Assembly (NCBI GenBank): GCA_945889645.1
Contig: CAMDCA010000010.1
Coordinates: forward strand, 1-45,460
DNA length: 45,460 nucleotides
Direction of reading: 5' to 3'
Source: Rhizobium sp. Q54
Lineage (GTDB): Bacteria > Pseudomonadota > Alphaproteobacteria > UBA2966 > CAIVPW01
Shown here: piece by piece, positions 7,718-16,499 of the stretch
Layout: each line of letters opens with the position of its first letter
Position numbering within the stretch: the stretch's first letter is position 1
Notes under the pieces: generated by a model
What the model saw: the letters and a program-made list of their open reading frames with translations, nothing else
What the model was told of the DNA's origin: nothing
The model's database searches: none
Position numbers and translations under genes: made by a program

Positions 7718-8542
7718 CTACGCCAGCAGGCGCGCGACGCGGTCGGCGGTCGGCGGATGTGTGCGCAGCAGCGTCGGCATGCGCTGCCCGCCAAGCGGCC
7801 AGAACAAGCGTTGCCACACCTCTTGGTGGTCGCTGTCGATGCGCTGCAGCGCGGATGCAAGGCCGCGCGGATCGCCGGTGAGCTGCGCCGCGGCACGGTC
7901 GGCGTCGAACTCGCGATTGCGCGACAAGGCGAGTTGGATCAGCGACACGCCCAGCGGCGCTGCGCACACCAGCAGCAACGCGCCAAGTCCGACCGACGCG
8001 CCGCCGAGGGCGCCGAATACGAACGCGAACAGGATGCCGAACAGCGCCAGGCTGCGCACCAGCCGGGCGATGAATTGACTGACCGCCAGCAACGCCATGC
8101 CGCTGGCCACGACGTGGGACATCTCGTGCGCAACGATGCCCGTCAGTTCACGCGGGGCGAGGCGATAGAGCACGCGGTGCGAAACGCCGATGGCCGAGTC
8201 CTCCGGCCCCCCGACCGAGAACGCGGTGATCGCCGGATTGCGGACCACGTAGAGCTCCGGCACTTTCGGCAACCGCGCCCGCTTGGCGAGATCGGCCAGC
8301 GCCGCGTGCAACTCCGGCGCATCGTGCGCCGTCAGCTTCTGGGCACGGAACAGCCGCAACAGCATCGCCGGCGATGCCCGCGGCGCCAGCACCAGCCCGG
8401 CGGCCAGCACCGCCGCCACCAGCACCACCGCGACCGGCCCGGCCAGCAGCCGCGCCGACACCAACAGCAGGGCGGCCATTGCCACCAGCAATGCCGCCGC
8501 CTGCACCTTGTTGCCGAATGTTCGGAGAGAGCGCGACGTCAC
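7718..8542 (-). CDS. htpX: HtpX-like M48 zinc metalloprotease
   Basis: A 274-residue membrane protease of family M48. Two N-terminal membrane helices (about 13-52) precede the catalytic part with HEMSH (about 139-143; zinc ligands His/His with Glu as base), a further hydrophobic hairpin (about 160-205), and the third-ligand region NREFDADRAAAQLTGDP. The layout is that of HtpX, which degrades misfolded inner-membrane proteins. Length is close to the usual 280-300. The gene symbol follows domain layout; other M48B members look similar. Confidence 0.88.
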   Translation of the reverse strand: MTSRSLRTFGNKVQAAALLVAMAALLLVSARLLAGPVAVVLVAAVLAAGLVLAPRASPAMLLRLFRAQKLTAHDAPELHAALADLAKRARLPKVPELYVVRNPAITAFSVGGPEDSAIGVSHRVLYRLAPRELTGIVAHEMSHVVASGMALLAVSQFIARLVRSLALFGILFAFVFGALGGASVGLGALLLVCAAPLGVSLIQLALSRNREFDADRAAAQLTGDPRGLASALQRIDSDHQEVWQRLFWPLGGQRMPTLLRTHPPTADRVARLLA

Positions 8543-8578
8543 CGCTGACAGGTGGGGACCCGCGCCTCCAAGTGCCAG

Positions 8579-8725
8579 TCACGGCTCCACTCCCCTCTCC
8601 CGCCTTCGGAGGTCGGGGACCGCGGCGCGGGCCGTGCCGTAGTAGAGCTCCGTGTGGCTGCCTTTGCCGGGGCGGTCGGTGATGGCGACATCGCGCTCGG
8701 CGTTGAGGCGCCGGGTTCGCTTCAC
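8579..8725 (-). pseudogene. hicA toxin relic
   Basis: A 48-codon frame from a GTG at 8725 to a TGA at 8579 resembles the HicA mRNA-interferase subgroup with the KGSH.TLYFG pattern: it has LVKRTRRLNAERDVAI, then GKGSHTELYYG with the catalytic His, then a VPDLRRRE segment where family members have VKDRKKEIG. The C-terminal helix that should follow (GLL...LGI) is absent, and the frame stops after GVEP. No hicB antitoxin is adjacent. It therefore looks like a truncated and inactive remnant; a frameshift in the data is the other reading. The frame stays open upstream but without similarity. Confidence 0.45.
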
Positions 8726-8986
8726 CAGCTCGCCAGCGCCAGCTCTCGCCTTCGTTGACCGGTGGAGTAGAGCCTGCCGCCCCGTCGTAGCTCTTGACAC
8801 GAAACGTATCGGTCCTACATACGAAGCGTGGATCAACCAGCAACATTTCCCTCGATCGCCCCCAGGCACGTCCGGCCTCGCCTGGTATCAGCCATTGGGG
8901 TGGGGCCCGGCTTTCGCCTGCCCCGGTGTCCTGCAAGATCACGGAACCGCGATCCGCGTATTTCCCGCGTATTTGCGCGGATGGGC
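8726..8986. other. Intergenic stretch without a clear gene
   Basis: Together with the hicA relic this fills the 440 bases between the htpX-like gene and usg. A TTGACA at 8794-8799 is followed 16 bases later by a weak TACATA, but no plus-strand gene follows for several hundred bases. No tRNA or repeat was recognised. Confidence 0.3.
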
Positions 8987-9265
8987 TCAGTTGATCGGAT
9001 ATTCGCGGCTGATCAGGCGGTACTCGGCGGGGTGGACCAGCGCGGCGGTGGCGAACCGTACCGAGTGGATGCGGCCCTCGATCTTGGTCTCCCAGAAGTC
9101 GAGGAACTTGTTCAAGGCCGGGAAGCGCGGCGCGATGTCCAATTCCTGCCAGATGAACTGCTGCAGCAGGCGGGGCAAGTCGGGGCGGTGGTAGGTGATC
9201 TCGGCGGTGGTCAGGCGGTAGCCGTCGAGCTGGCGGCTGAAATCGGACGACACCAAGGCAACCAT
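8987..9265 (-). CDS. usg: Usg-family protein
   Basis: A 92-residue protein of the Usg-like family (PF06233), found almost only in Alphaproteobacteria. Signatures seen: [20 protein letters not shown], a WQ.LD.APRFP segment and FLDFWE. The family has no proven function. Start at 9265 is chosen over 9301 because GGAGGG lies about 6 bases upstream on the minus strand. It is transcribed away from groESL. Confidence 0.93.
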   Translation of the reverse strand: MVALVSSDFSRQLDGYRLTTAEITYHRPDLPRLLQQFIWQELDIAPRFPALNKFLDFWETKIEGRIHSVRFATAALVHPAEYRLISREYPIN

Positions 9266-9397
9266 GCGGAACCCTCCGGGAACTGCTGCTGCGATGCTCA
9301 CGCTGCGGGAGCCGCCTTGTCAATAAAGCTCTATAAATACCAAGTGGTTAGCAGCACTCTCGGGCGACTGCTGCCAAGCGAGAGGAGTTCGGGGATC

Positions 9398-9449
9398 GGG
9401 GCCCCCGCGACGGGGTGTTGCAAGCCTGGGCCGGCGCGGGGGATGAAGA
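9398..9449. repeat. Dispersed stem-loop repeat, copy B
   Basis: The second copy of the GGTGTTGCAA element (see 3184-3232). Its arms CCCCCGCG (9402-9409) and CGCGGGGG (9435-9442) are exact complements around a loop that carries the core. It ends 2 bases before the groESL control region. Confidence 0.6.
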
Positions 9450-9450
9450 A

Positions 9451-9480
9451 TTGGCACTCGGGCCTTGCGTCTGCTAATAC
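9451..9480 (+). promoter_or_regulatory. groESL promoter overlapping a CIRCE operator
   Basis: CIRCE is TTAGCACTC-N9-GAGTGCTAA. Here TTGGCACTC (9451-9459, 8 of 9) is followed by exactly 9 bases and GTCTGCTAA (9469-9477, 7 of 9). The same bases supply a sigma-70-like promoter: TTGGCA at 9451-9456 and TAATAC at 9475-9480, 18 bases apart. HrcA bound to CIRCE would therefore block the polymerase, the standard heat-shock control of groE in Alphaproteobacteria. No hrcA gene is in the window. Confidence 0.85.
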
Positions 9481-9583
9481 GGCCCCCATATCCGTCTCGG
9501 GTTCAATGCGCCAGGGCGCCACGCCTATGCGTGGCCCATCGCGCAACCAACCGCGAACGACAAACAGAAGTTTTGGAGGAAGC

Positions 9584-9940
9584 ATGTTCCGACCGCTGCA
9601 TGACCGGGTTTTGGTCCGCCGCATCGATGGTGAAAGCAAGACGTCCGGCGGGATCATCATTCCCGATACCGCCAAGGAGAAGCCTTCGGAGGGCGAAGTC
9701 GTCGCCGTCGGCCCGGGCGCCCGCGACGAAGGCGGCAAGATTGTCCCGCTCTCGGTGAAGGTCGGCGACCACGTGTTGTTCGGCAAGTGGAACGGCACCG
9801 AGGTCAAGCTCGACGGCGAGGAGCTCCTGATCGTCAAGGAGTCGGACCTGTTCGGCATCGTCGAGAGCGACGCCGTCGCGTCGAAGGCGCGCTCTTCGCA
9901 CGACGCCAGCACCACCAAGAAGTCCCGCAAGGCCGCCTAA
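9584..9940 (+). CDS. groS: Co-chaperonin GroES with C-terminal extension
   Basis: A 118-residue GroES (Hsp10), the heptameric lid of the GroEL chamber. The core starts [13 protein letters not shown], has the mobile loop [17 protein letters not shown] that docks onto GroEL, then GEVVAVGPG and a [17 protein letters not shown] end. Normal GroES ends there at 95-105 residues; this one has an extra ~18-residue Ser/Lys-rich tail (KARSSHDAS...KKSRKAA). The start has GGAGGA at the right distance. It is the first gene of groES-groEL under the CIRCE promoter. Confidence 0.97.
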   Translation: MFRPLHDRVLVRRIDGESKTSGGIIIPDTAKEKPSEGEVVAVGPGARDEGGKIVPLSVKVGDHVLFGKWNGTEVKLDGEELLIVKESDLFGIVESDAVASKARSSHDASTTKKSRKAA

Positions 9941-11593
<1,653 letters not shown>

Positions 11594-11710
11594 GAACTAA
11601 GGTCCACCGCTTCTCCCTCCCCCGTTGCGCCGAAGGCGCACTAGCGCGCCAGCGCGCTACCCGCGCCACGCGGGCGAGGGCAGGGGTGGGGGGCGCTACG
11701 AAACACTGAA

Positions 11711-11745
11711 GGGGTCCGGTTTGCGCCGGACCCCTTTTCGTTTTT
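11711..11745 (+). terminator. Terminator after groEL
   Basis: A 9-bp stem GGGGTCCGG (11711-11719) with its exact complement (11726-11734) and a 6-base loop, followed by TTTTCGTTTTT. It ends the groES-groEL transcript about 120 bases past the stop. Confidence 0.93.
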
Positions 11746-11761
11746 GGAGGACGCGATGCCT

Positions 11762-12622
11762 CTACGCCGATCCCAATGCGCGCACCGCGTCCGCCACCGT
11801 TACCTTCATCGGCGTTGTCGGCCGGCCGATCAACTTCGACAGTTGCCGCCCGCCTTCGTTCAATGCACCCTTGGCGATCTGGACGTCCCAGCCGGCAACC
11901 GCCTTGGCCAAGCCGTCAGGCAGACCGAACCCGGCCAGCGTCGTCGCGTACTGGTCCGCCGGCAGGTTCTTGTACGGGATCGCCTTGCCGGTCTGACGCG
12001 AGATCTCCGCCGCGTAGTCGGTCAGCGTGAAGGCATCATCGCCGGCCAGCTCGTAGACCTTGCCGTCGTGCCCCGGCGTAGTGAGGACCGCGACCGCCGC
12101 GTCGGCATAGTCGTGTCGCGCCGCGGCCGAAATCTTGCCACCCTCGGCGCTGCCGAGGACCGCTCCGCCGGCCAGAGCGCCGCCAATCGATGCCGTGTAG
12201 TTCTCGGTGTACCAGCCGTTGCGCAGGATGGTCCGCGGGATGCCGGACGCCTTGATGTCTGCCTCGGTGGCGCGATGCTCGGCCGCCAGGTCGATCGTCG
12301 AGGAATCGGCGCGCAGGATGCTGGTGTAGACGATGCGCTTCACGCCCGCCTTCTTGGCGGCGTCGATGATGTTGCGATGCTGCAGGCCACGTTTGCCGAT
12401 CTCGCTGGCCGAGATGAGCAGCAGCGTGTCAACCCCGGCCAACGCCGGCTTGAGGGTCTCGGGCTTGTCATAGTCGGCGGCGCGCACCGGCACTCCGAGC
12501 GTCTTGGCCTTGTCGGGCGTGCGCGCCAGGGCGACGATGCTGGCGGGCGGGACCTTGGCCTTCAGGCGCTCGATGACGAGGCGCCCGAGTTGGCCCGTGG
12601 CTCCGGTTACTGCGATGGTCAT
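11762..12622 (-). CDS. qorB: NAD(P)H:quinone oxidoreductase, QorB/NmrA-like
   Basis: A 286-residue atypical short-chain dehydrogenase, the same length as E. coli QorB (YtfG). A Rossmann nucleotide site GATGQLGRLVIERL opens the protein; KRIVYTSILRAD, the EHRATEADIKASGIPRTILRNGWYTENY segment and a C-terminal substrate part follow, as in NmrA-like quinone reductases. It would reduce quinones with NADPH. The divergent HxlR-type regulator at 12709 and a dyad between them match the Corynebacterium glutamicum qor2-qorR arrangement, which supports redox or electrophile-controlled expression. Confidence 0.85.
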   Translation of the reverse strand: MTIAVTGATGQLGRLVIERLKAKVPPASIVALARTPDKAKTLGVPVRAADYDKPETLKPALAGVDTLLLISASEIGKRGLQHRNIIDAAKKAGVKRIVYTSILRADSSTIDLAAEHRATEADIKASGIPRTILRNGWYTENYTASIGGALAGGAVLGSAEGGKISAAARHDYADAAVAVLTTPGHDGKVYELAGDDAFTLTDYAAEISRQTGKAIPYKNLPADQYATTLAGFGLPDGLAKAVAGWDVQIAKGALNEGGRQLSKLIGRPTTPMKVTVADAVRALGSA

Positions 12623-12674
12623 GACGTCAGGTACCCTTGGTTCGATTGACTGATACAGACCATATGGGGGGTTG

Positions 12675-12689
12675 CTTACAGTTCGTAAG
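12675..12689. promoter_or_regulatory. Dyad between qorB and the HxlR-type regulator
   Basis: CTTAC and GTAAG are separated by 5 bases, with a further TACCTAC just downstream. It lies in the 86-base divergent promoter region, 20 bases before the regulator start. HxlR/DUF24 proteins bind short dyads of this kind next to the gene they control. The site is inferred. Confidence 0.5.
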
Positions 12690-12708
12690 TACCTACATAA
12701 ATGTCAGT

Positions 12709-13095
12709 ATGAAGAAATCGCCCGCCGCCCCGAAACGCCAGGCCGCCGACGTGATGTCGGAAACTTGCCCCTCGCGCGAAGTGCTCAAGCACCTCACCAG
12801 CCGATGGGGCGTGCTGGCGCTGGTCGCTCTGCAGGGCGGCACGCATCGCTTCGGCGAACTGCGGCGCAAGATCGGTGGCGTCAGCGAACGGATGCTGGCG
12901 CACACCCTGCAACTGCTCGAAGGCGATGGCATGGTCGAGCGCATCGCCTACGCCGTCGTGCCGCCGCGCGTGGAATACAAGCTGACGCTCCTCGGCGAAG
13001 GCGCCGCGCAGCGCGTGCGCGGCTTGGCCGACTGGATCGAGTCCAGCCTGCCGCGCATCCAAAAGGTTTGGACCGCCAACGACGAGCTGGGCTGA
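12709..13095 (+). CDS. HxlR-family (DUF24) transcriptional regulator
   Basis: A 128-residue winged-helix protein of the HxlR family. The N-terminal Cys in SETCPSREVLKHLTSRWG matches the redox-sensing Cys that starts this family; the winged helix follows (HRFGELRRKIGGVSERMLAHTLQLLEGDGMVERIAYAVVPPRVEYKLT). In QorR and YodB that Cys is oxidised by quinones or diamide, which frees the DNA. Start at 12709 is chosen because the upstream extension crosses the dyad. There is no good ribosome site, so the start is open to revision. Its likely target is the divergent qorB. Confidence 0.85.
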   Translation: MKKSPAAPKRQAADVMSETCPSREVLKHLTSRWGVLALVALQGGTHRFGELRRKIGGVSERMLAHTLQLLEGDGMVERIAYAVVPPRVEYKLTLLGEGAAQRVRGLADWIESSLPRIQKVWTANDELG

Positions 13096-13127
13096 CACCG
13101 GCGCAGGCGTCCGATAGGGTCCACAGC

Positions 13128-13802
13128 ATGACGACAATGAGCGACGACACTGACGCCCGCCGCGCCACCATGGTCGCCGACATCGTCGCCGACGCGAAGG
13201 CAACCGCTCCACACACCGGACGCGAGACGTTCTCGCAGCGCGTGCTCGACGCCATGGCGGCCGTTCCGCGCCACGCCTTCGTACGTCCCGACGATCTCGC
13301 CCGCGCCTACGTCAACGGTCCGCTGCCGATCGGGCAGGGCCAGACCATCTCGCAGCCGTTCGTCGTCGCGCTGATGACCGATGTGCTCGAGCTCAATGGT
13401 TCAGATCGTGTGTTGGAGATCGGCGTCGGATCCGGCTACCAGACCGCGATCCTCGCCAAGCTCGCCGCGCACGTCTATGGCGTGGAAGTGCTGCCCGGAC
13501 TCGCCAGCGCTGCAGAAGCGCGCCTGTCCGCGCAAGGCGCGCGCAACGTCACTGTGCGCACCGGCGACGGCACGCTCGGCTGGCCCGAGCACGCGCCCTA
13601 CGACGCGATCCTCGTCGGCGCCGCACCGTCCGCGATGCCGGAGGCTCTCGTCGCGCAACTCAAGCCGGGCGGCCGCATGATCATTCCGGTCGGCCGCGGC
13701 CGCCTGACGCAAGAATTGCTGCTGGTGAAAAAAGATTCTTCCGGCGCCGTCTCACAACGCTCGGTCCTGCCCGTGCAGTTCGTGCCACTGGTGAAGGGTT
13801 AG
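13128..13802 (+). CDS. pcm: Protein-L-isoaspartate O-methyltransferase
   Basis: A 224-residue PIMT, which uses S-adenosylmethionine to repair isoaspartyl residues in aged proteins. Motifs: VPRHAFV and the GQGQTISQP loop that binds the peptide, then VLEIGVGSGYQTAILA (SAM motif I), VEVLPGLA, and a closing LKPGGRMIIPVGR. Length is in the family range of 205-230. It lies 32 bases after the HxlR gene. A second ATG three codons in is possible. Confidence 0.92.
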   Translation: MTTMSDDTDARRATMVADIVADAKATAPHTGRETFSQRVLDAMAAVPRHAFVRPDDLARAYVNGPLPIGQGQTISQPFVVALMTDVLELNGSDRVLEIGVGSGYQTAILAKLAAHVYGVEVLPGLASAAEARLSAQGARNVTVRTGDGTLGWPEHAPYDAILVGAAPSAMPEALVAQLKPGGRMIIPVGRGRLTQELLLVKKDSSGAVSQRSVLPVQFVPLVKG

Positions 13803-13822
13803 CTGAGGCCGTCAAGAACGAA

Positions 13823-13857
13823 ACAAGCCCGCCAGCGGGCCGCCGGCGGGCTTGTCT
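13823..13857 (+). terminator. Hairpin terminator after pcm
   Basis: An 11-bp stem, ACAAGCCCGCC with its complement at 13845-13855, starts about 20 bases past the pcm stop. The T-run after the stem is weak (CTCAACTTT), so termination may be partial. Confidence 0.65.
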
Positions 13858-14014
13858 CAACTTTGCTCCAGCGCGCGCGGCGAACGGCCGGGGAGGATCG
13901 GAGTCGGCCTGTTGTTCGCTGCGGCGCCAGTGCCAGATTGGACCGGCGCCGCCGGGTGCCCACGGCCATGGCGTGGCCGTAAAAGTTATCTACAGCCCCT
14001 GGCGGTTGGGGGCA

Positions 14015-14028
14015 GTGACCGATGTCAC
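14015..14028. promoter_or_regulatory. CRP/FNR-type dyad before the regulator gene
   Basis: GTGA and TCAC are separated by exactly 6 bases (CCGATG), the core of a CRP-family site. It lies about 90 bases upstream of the Crp/Fnr gene at 14119, so self-control is plausible. The remaining stretch from 13858 to 14118 holds no gene, only A+T-rich promoter-like sequence near 14040-14095. Confidence 0.55.
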
Positions 14029-14118
14029 ACCAATGTTTGTAGTTTTTCAGGGTGCCATCGGAGTTGGCCCGGTTTTCGATAATTTGACTTTCCACCGCTT
14101 CCCCGGTTTTCTTGGGCT

Positions 14119-14853
14119 GTGGGGATCGGGGACAGGCAGCAGGCAGCCGTCGCGGAACTGCCCGAGGAGCGTTCGCTCGCGGGCATTAGTGTGCTTTCGG
14201 TGCTTACACCGGAGGCGCTGCACGATGTCGAGCGTCTTTGCCAGTTTGAGTCATACCGGCCGGGATCCTGGCTTTTTGAGCGTGGCCAGGAGACCAGCCA
14301 CGTTTTCTTTGTCATCCGCGGGGTGATCCGCGTCCTGAACTATTCGGCCACCGGCCGGGTCGTCCGGTTCGCGTCGGTGGGTCCAGGCGGCATCTTTGGC
14401 GAGCTCGCGGCCATCGACAGCCTGCCGCGCTCTGCCACCGTGGTGGCCGATCAGCCCTGCATGGTGGCCAAGCTGCCGGCAAAAGATTTCACGGGTCTGG
14501 TGCAGTCCTCGCCCCAGTTCGCCCTCGCCATCGTCCGGCGCCTGGCCCAGGTCGTGCGCGCCTGCGACGAGCAGATCATGGATCTGGCCGAGCTCAACGC
14601 CTCGCAGCGCGTCTGCCTGCAGTTGTTGCGGCTGGCCGAGCCCGACCCGATCGTCACCACCAGCTGGGTCGTGTACCCGCTGCCTACCCAGGCAACCCTG
14701 GCGGGCGACGCCGGCACCACCCGCGAGACCGTGGCCCGCGTCCTCGGCCGCCTGCAGGCCCAGGGGATTGTCCAGCGCAAGGGCCGTTCTCTGTACATTC
14801 GTGACCGAAATCGCCTGGAAAGCCTTGCGGTCCGCGATCATCCCGAGAACTAG
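14119..14853 (+). CDS. Crp/Fnr-family transcriptional regulator
   Basis: A 244-residue protein with an N-terminal cyclic-nucleotide-type beta-barrel (about 28-140: GSWLFERGQETSHVFFVIRGVIRV, then GPGGIFGELAAIDSLPRSATVVA), a long dimer helix, and a C-terminal helix-turn-helix (about 190-230: QATLAGDAGTTRETVARVLGRLQAQGIVQRKGRSLYI). The barrel holds a GELAAID...RSATV phosphate-binding-cassette-like element. Fnr iron-sulfur cysteines are absent, so cAMP or another ligand is more likely than oxygen; the effector is unknown. The GTG at 14119 has no clear ribosome site and a later start is possible. Confidence 0.88.
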   Translation: MGIGDRQQAAVAELPEERSLAGISVLSVLTPEALHDVERLCQFESYRPGSWLFERGQETSHVFFVIRGVIRVLNYSATGRVVRFASVGPGGIFGELAAIDSLPRSATVVADQPCMVAKLPAKDFTGLVQSSPQFALAIVRRLAQVVRACDEQIMDLAELNASQRVCLQLLRLAEPDPIVTTSWVVYPLPTQATLAGDAGTTRETVARVLGRLQAQGIVQRKGRSLYIRDRNRLESLAVRDHPEN

Positions 14854-15017
14854 CCGCATCCTGCGGACAATTCGATGAACTTGTGCGGTCTGCCATCGAC
14901 CCTGACCGGCCGAGGCGCCGACTCTCGCCGGAACGGTGGAATCGGCGCCGGCAGCCGAGGGTTGGCTGTATGCATGGCGCGTTCGGCCTGCCTTTGTGGC
15001 GGCCCTAGAGGCTTTTG

Positions 15018-16316
15018 ATGAGCCCAGCCGGCGATCTCGACTGGAGCCTGCGCCGCATCCTCGTCATCGAGGACGACGCTGAGACGCTTGAGCGCATCCG
15101 CGCCATCTTGGCGCCGCTGCGTTTGGCGGGCCTCGATACCCTCCGCGATGGCGCCAAGGTGCTGGAAGTCCTGGCGCGCTTTCCGGCCGACATGATTCTG
15201 ATGGAGGCGAGCCCGGCCGGGGCCGATGGCCTCGACGTGCTGCGCGCCATTCGCGGGCGCGAGAGTCCCAACCGCGACGTGGTCGTGGCGGTAATGGTGG
15301 CGATGGCCGACGCCGAGCGCCTGCGTCGCATGTGCGGCATCGGCATCGAAAGCTTCATCCGCAAGCCGGTCACCGCCGACGTGCTGCTGGTGCGCGTCTC
15401 GGGCGCGATTTCGAACCCGCGCCGCTTCATCAGTTCGCTGACCTATTTCGGACCTGACCGGCGCCGCCCGCGCGTGTCCAACGACCCGTACATCGGGCCC
15501 GAGAAGCGCCGCATCGTTAGGACCAAGGAAGCGCCGCCGCCGCCGCGTCCGGCGGTGGCCGTGCCGAACCGTCCGGCCGCGCCGCCGCGTCGCGACGACA
15601 GTGGGGACGGCAACTGGTTCGAAGCCGCGCCCGCCGTGCACAAGCCGGTACTGAGCGACAACATTCCGCTGGTCGATCCACCCGAGGCGAAGAAGCCGAA
15701 GGTGTCGGAGGCGATCGAGGTGGTGCAGAAGGCCAAGCGGCCTTCGAACGAGGATTGGTCCGACGCCCTTGGTCCCACGGCCAAGAAGGAGGTCGAAGAA
15801 GAACCGGCCTTCGACATCATGGCGATGGTCAACAACCACAACGAGTGGCTGAATTCCGGCGGCACCGCCGGTGCCAAGGCGGTGTTGGAGGGGCAGGACT
15901 TGAGCGGCGCGCAGATGGCGGGGGTCAACCTGTCGGGCGCATCGTTGCGCAACGTCATCCTATCCACAGCCAACCTGCGTGCCACGATCCTGCAAAGCGT
16001 GGACTTGCGGGGCTCGATTCTGACGGGCGCCGACCTGTCCGACGGCGACCTCACGAGTAGCAATCTGCGCCGCGCCGACCTCTCCACCGCCAAGCTGCAG
16101 AACACCAGGCTGGCCGGTACCGACCTCGCCGGTGCGTCCCTGCGCGGCGCCAAAATGGAGGGGACGGACCTGAAAGGCGCCAACCTGCTTGATGCCGATA
16201 TCGCCAGCACCGACCTGAGCATGGCGACGGGACTCATACAGTCCCAGATCAACAAGGCGCGACCGAACGCCTATACGGTCCTGCCACCCGGCATCCGCCG
16301 CCCGGCGGTCGAGTAG
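15018..16316 (+). CDS. Degenerate receiver domain fused to pentapeptide repeats
   Basis: A 432-residue protein with an unusual layout. Residues 12-130 are a response-regulator receiver: the acidic pair EDD (18-20) and the Lys of RKPV are present, but the phosphorylation Asp is Glu63 (MILMEASP) and the usual Thr/Ser is replaced by Ala. Residues 140-290 are a low-complexity linker with two DRRR/EKRR motifs and Pro/Ala runs. Residues about 295-410 are pentapeptide repeats (A[D/N]L.x pattern), which fold into a right-handed beta-helix. It has no DNA-binding domain, so it is more likely a protein-docking or signal scaffold. Glu at the acceptor often mimics the phosphorylated state, so it may be permanently on (inference). 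The ATG is preceded by weak TTTTG. Confidence 0.85.
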   Translation: MSPAGDLDWSLRRILVIEDDAETLERIRAILAPLRLAGLDTLRDGAKVLEVLARFPADMILMEASPAGADGLDVLRAIRGRESPNRDVVVAVMVAMADAERLRRMCGIGIESFIRKPVTADVLLVRVSGAISNPRRFISSLTYFGPDRRRPRVSNDPYIGPEKRRIVRTKEAPPPPRPAVAVPNRPAAPPRRDDSGDGNWFEAAPAVHKPVLSDNIPLVDPPEAKKPKVSEAIEVVQKAKRPSNEDWSDALGPTAKKEVEEEPAFDIMAMVNNHNEWLNSGGTAGAKAVLEGQDLSGAQMAGVNLSGASLRNVILSTANLRATILQSVDLRGSILTGADLSDGDLTSSNLRRADLSTAKLQNTRLAGTDLAGASLRGAKMEGTDLKGANLLDADIASTDLSMATGLIQSQINKARPNAYTVLPPGIRRPAVE

Positions 16317-16372
16317 CCTCGCACTCCTAGAGCGTAGGTTTTCCGCCGGTTCTGCGGCCGGTTTCCGCCGCT

Positions 16373-16399
16373 CGGCGCATATTATACGTGTATGCGCCG
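16373..16399. promoter_or_regulatory. Inverted repeat upstream of the cys operon
   Basis: Nine-base arms CGGCGCATA and TATGCGCCG match perfectly around a 9-base A+T-rich spacer. It lies 100 bases before cysG. There is no T-run on either side, so an operator is likelier than a terminator. Bases 16400-16499 contain an A+T-rich stretch that could hold the promoter. Confidence 0.4.
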
Positions 16400-16499
16400 G
16401 TAATTAGAAAATTTCACAGAAACGTTTACTTAGTACAGGGATTGTCAGAAACTCCCCCGCCGTGGAGGCCCACGGGACAGGGCCCCGGAGCTGGCAGAC

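Noticed and set aside
8794-8821. TTGACA with a TACATA 16 bases later, as a plus-strand promoter
   Set aside because: The -10 match is weak and no plus-strand gene follows for several hundred bases; kept only as a note.
13986-13995. TTATCTACA as a DnaA box
   Set aside because: It is a single site with one mismatch and there is no cluster of further boxes or replication gene nearby.
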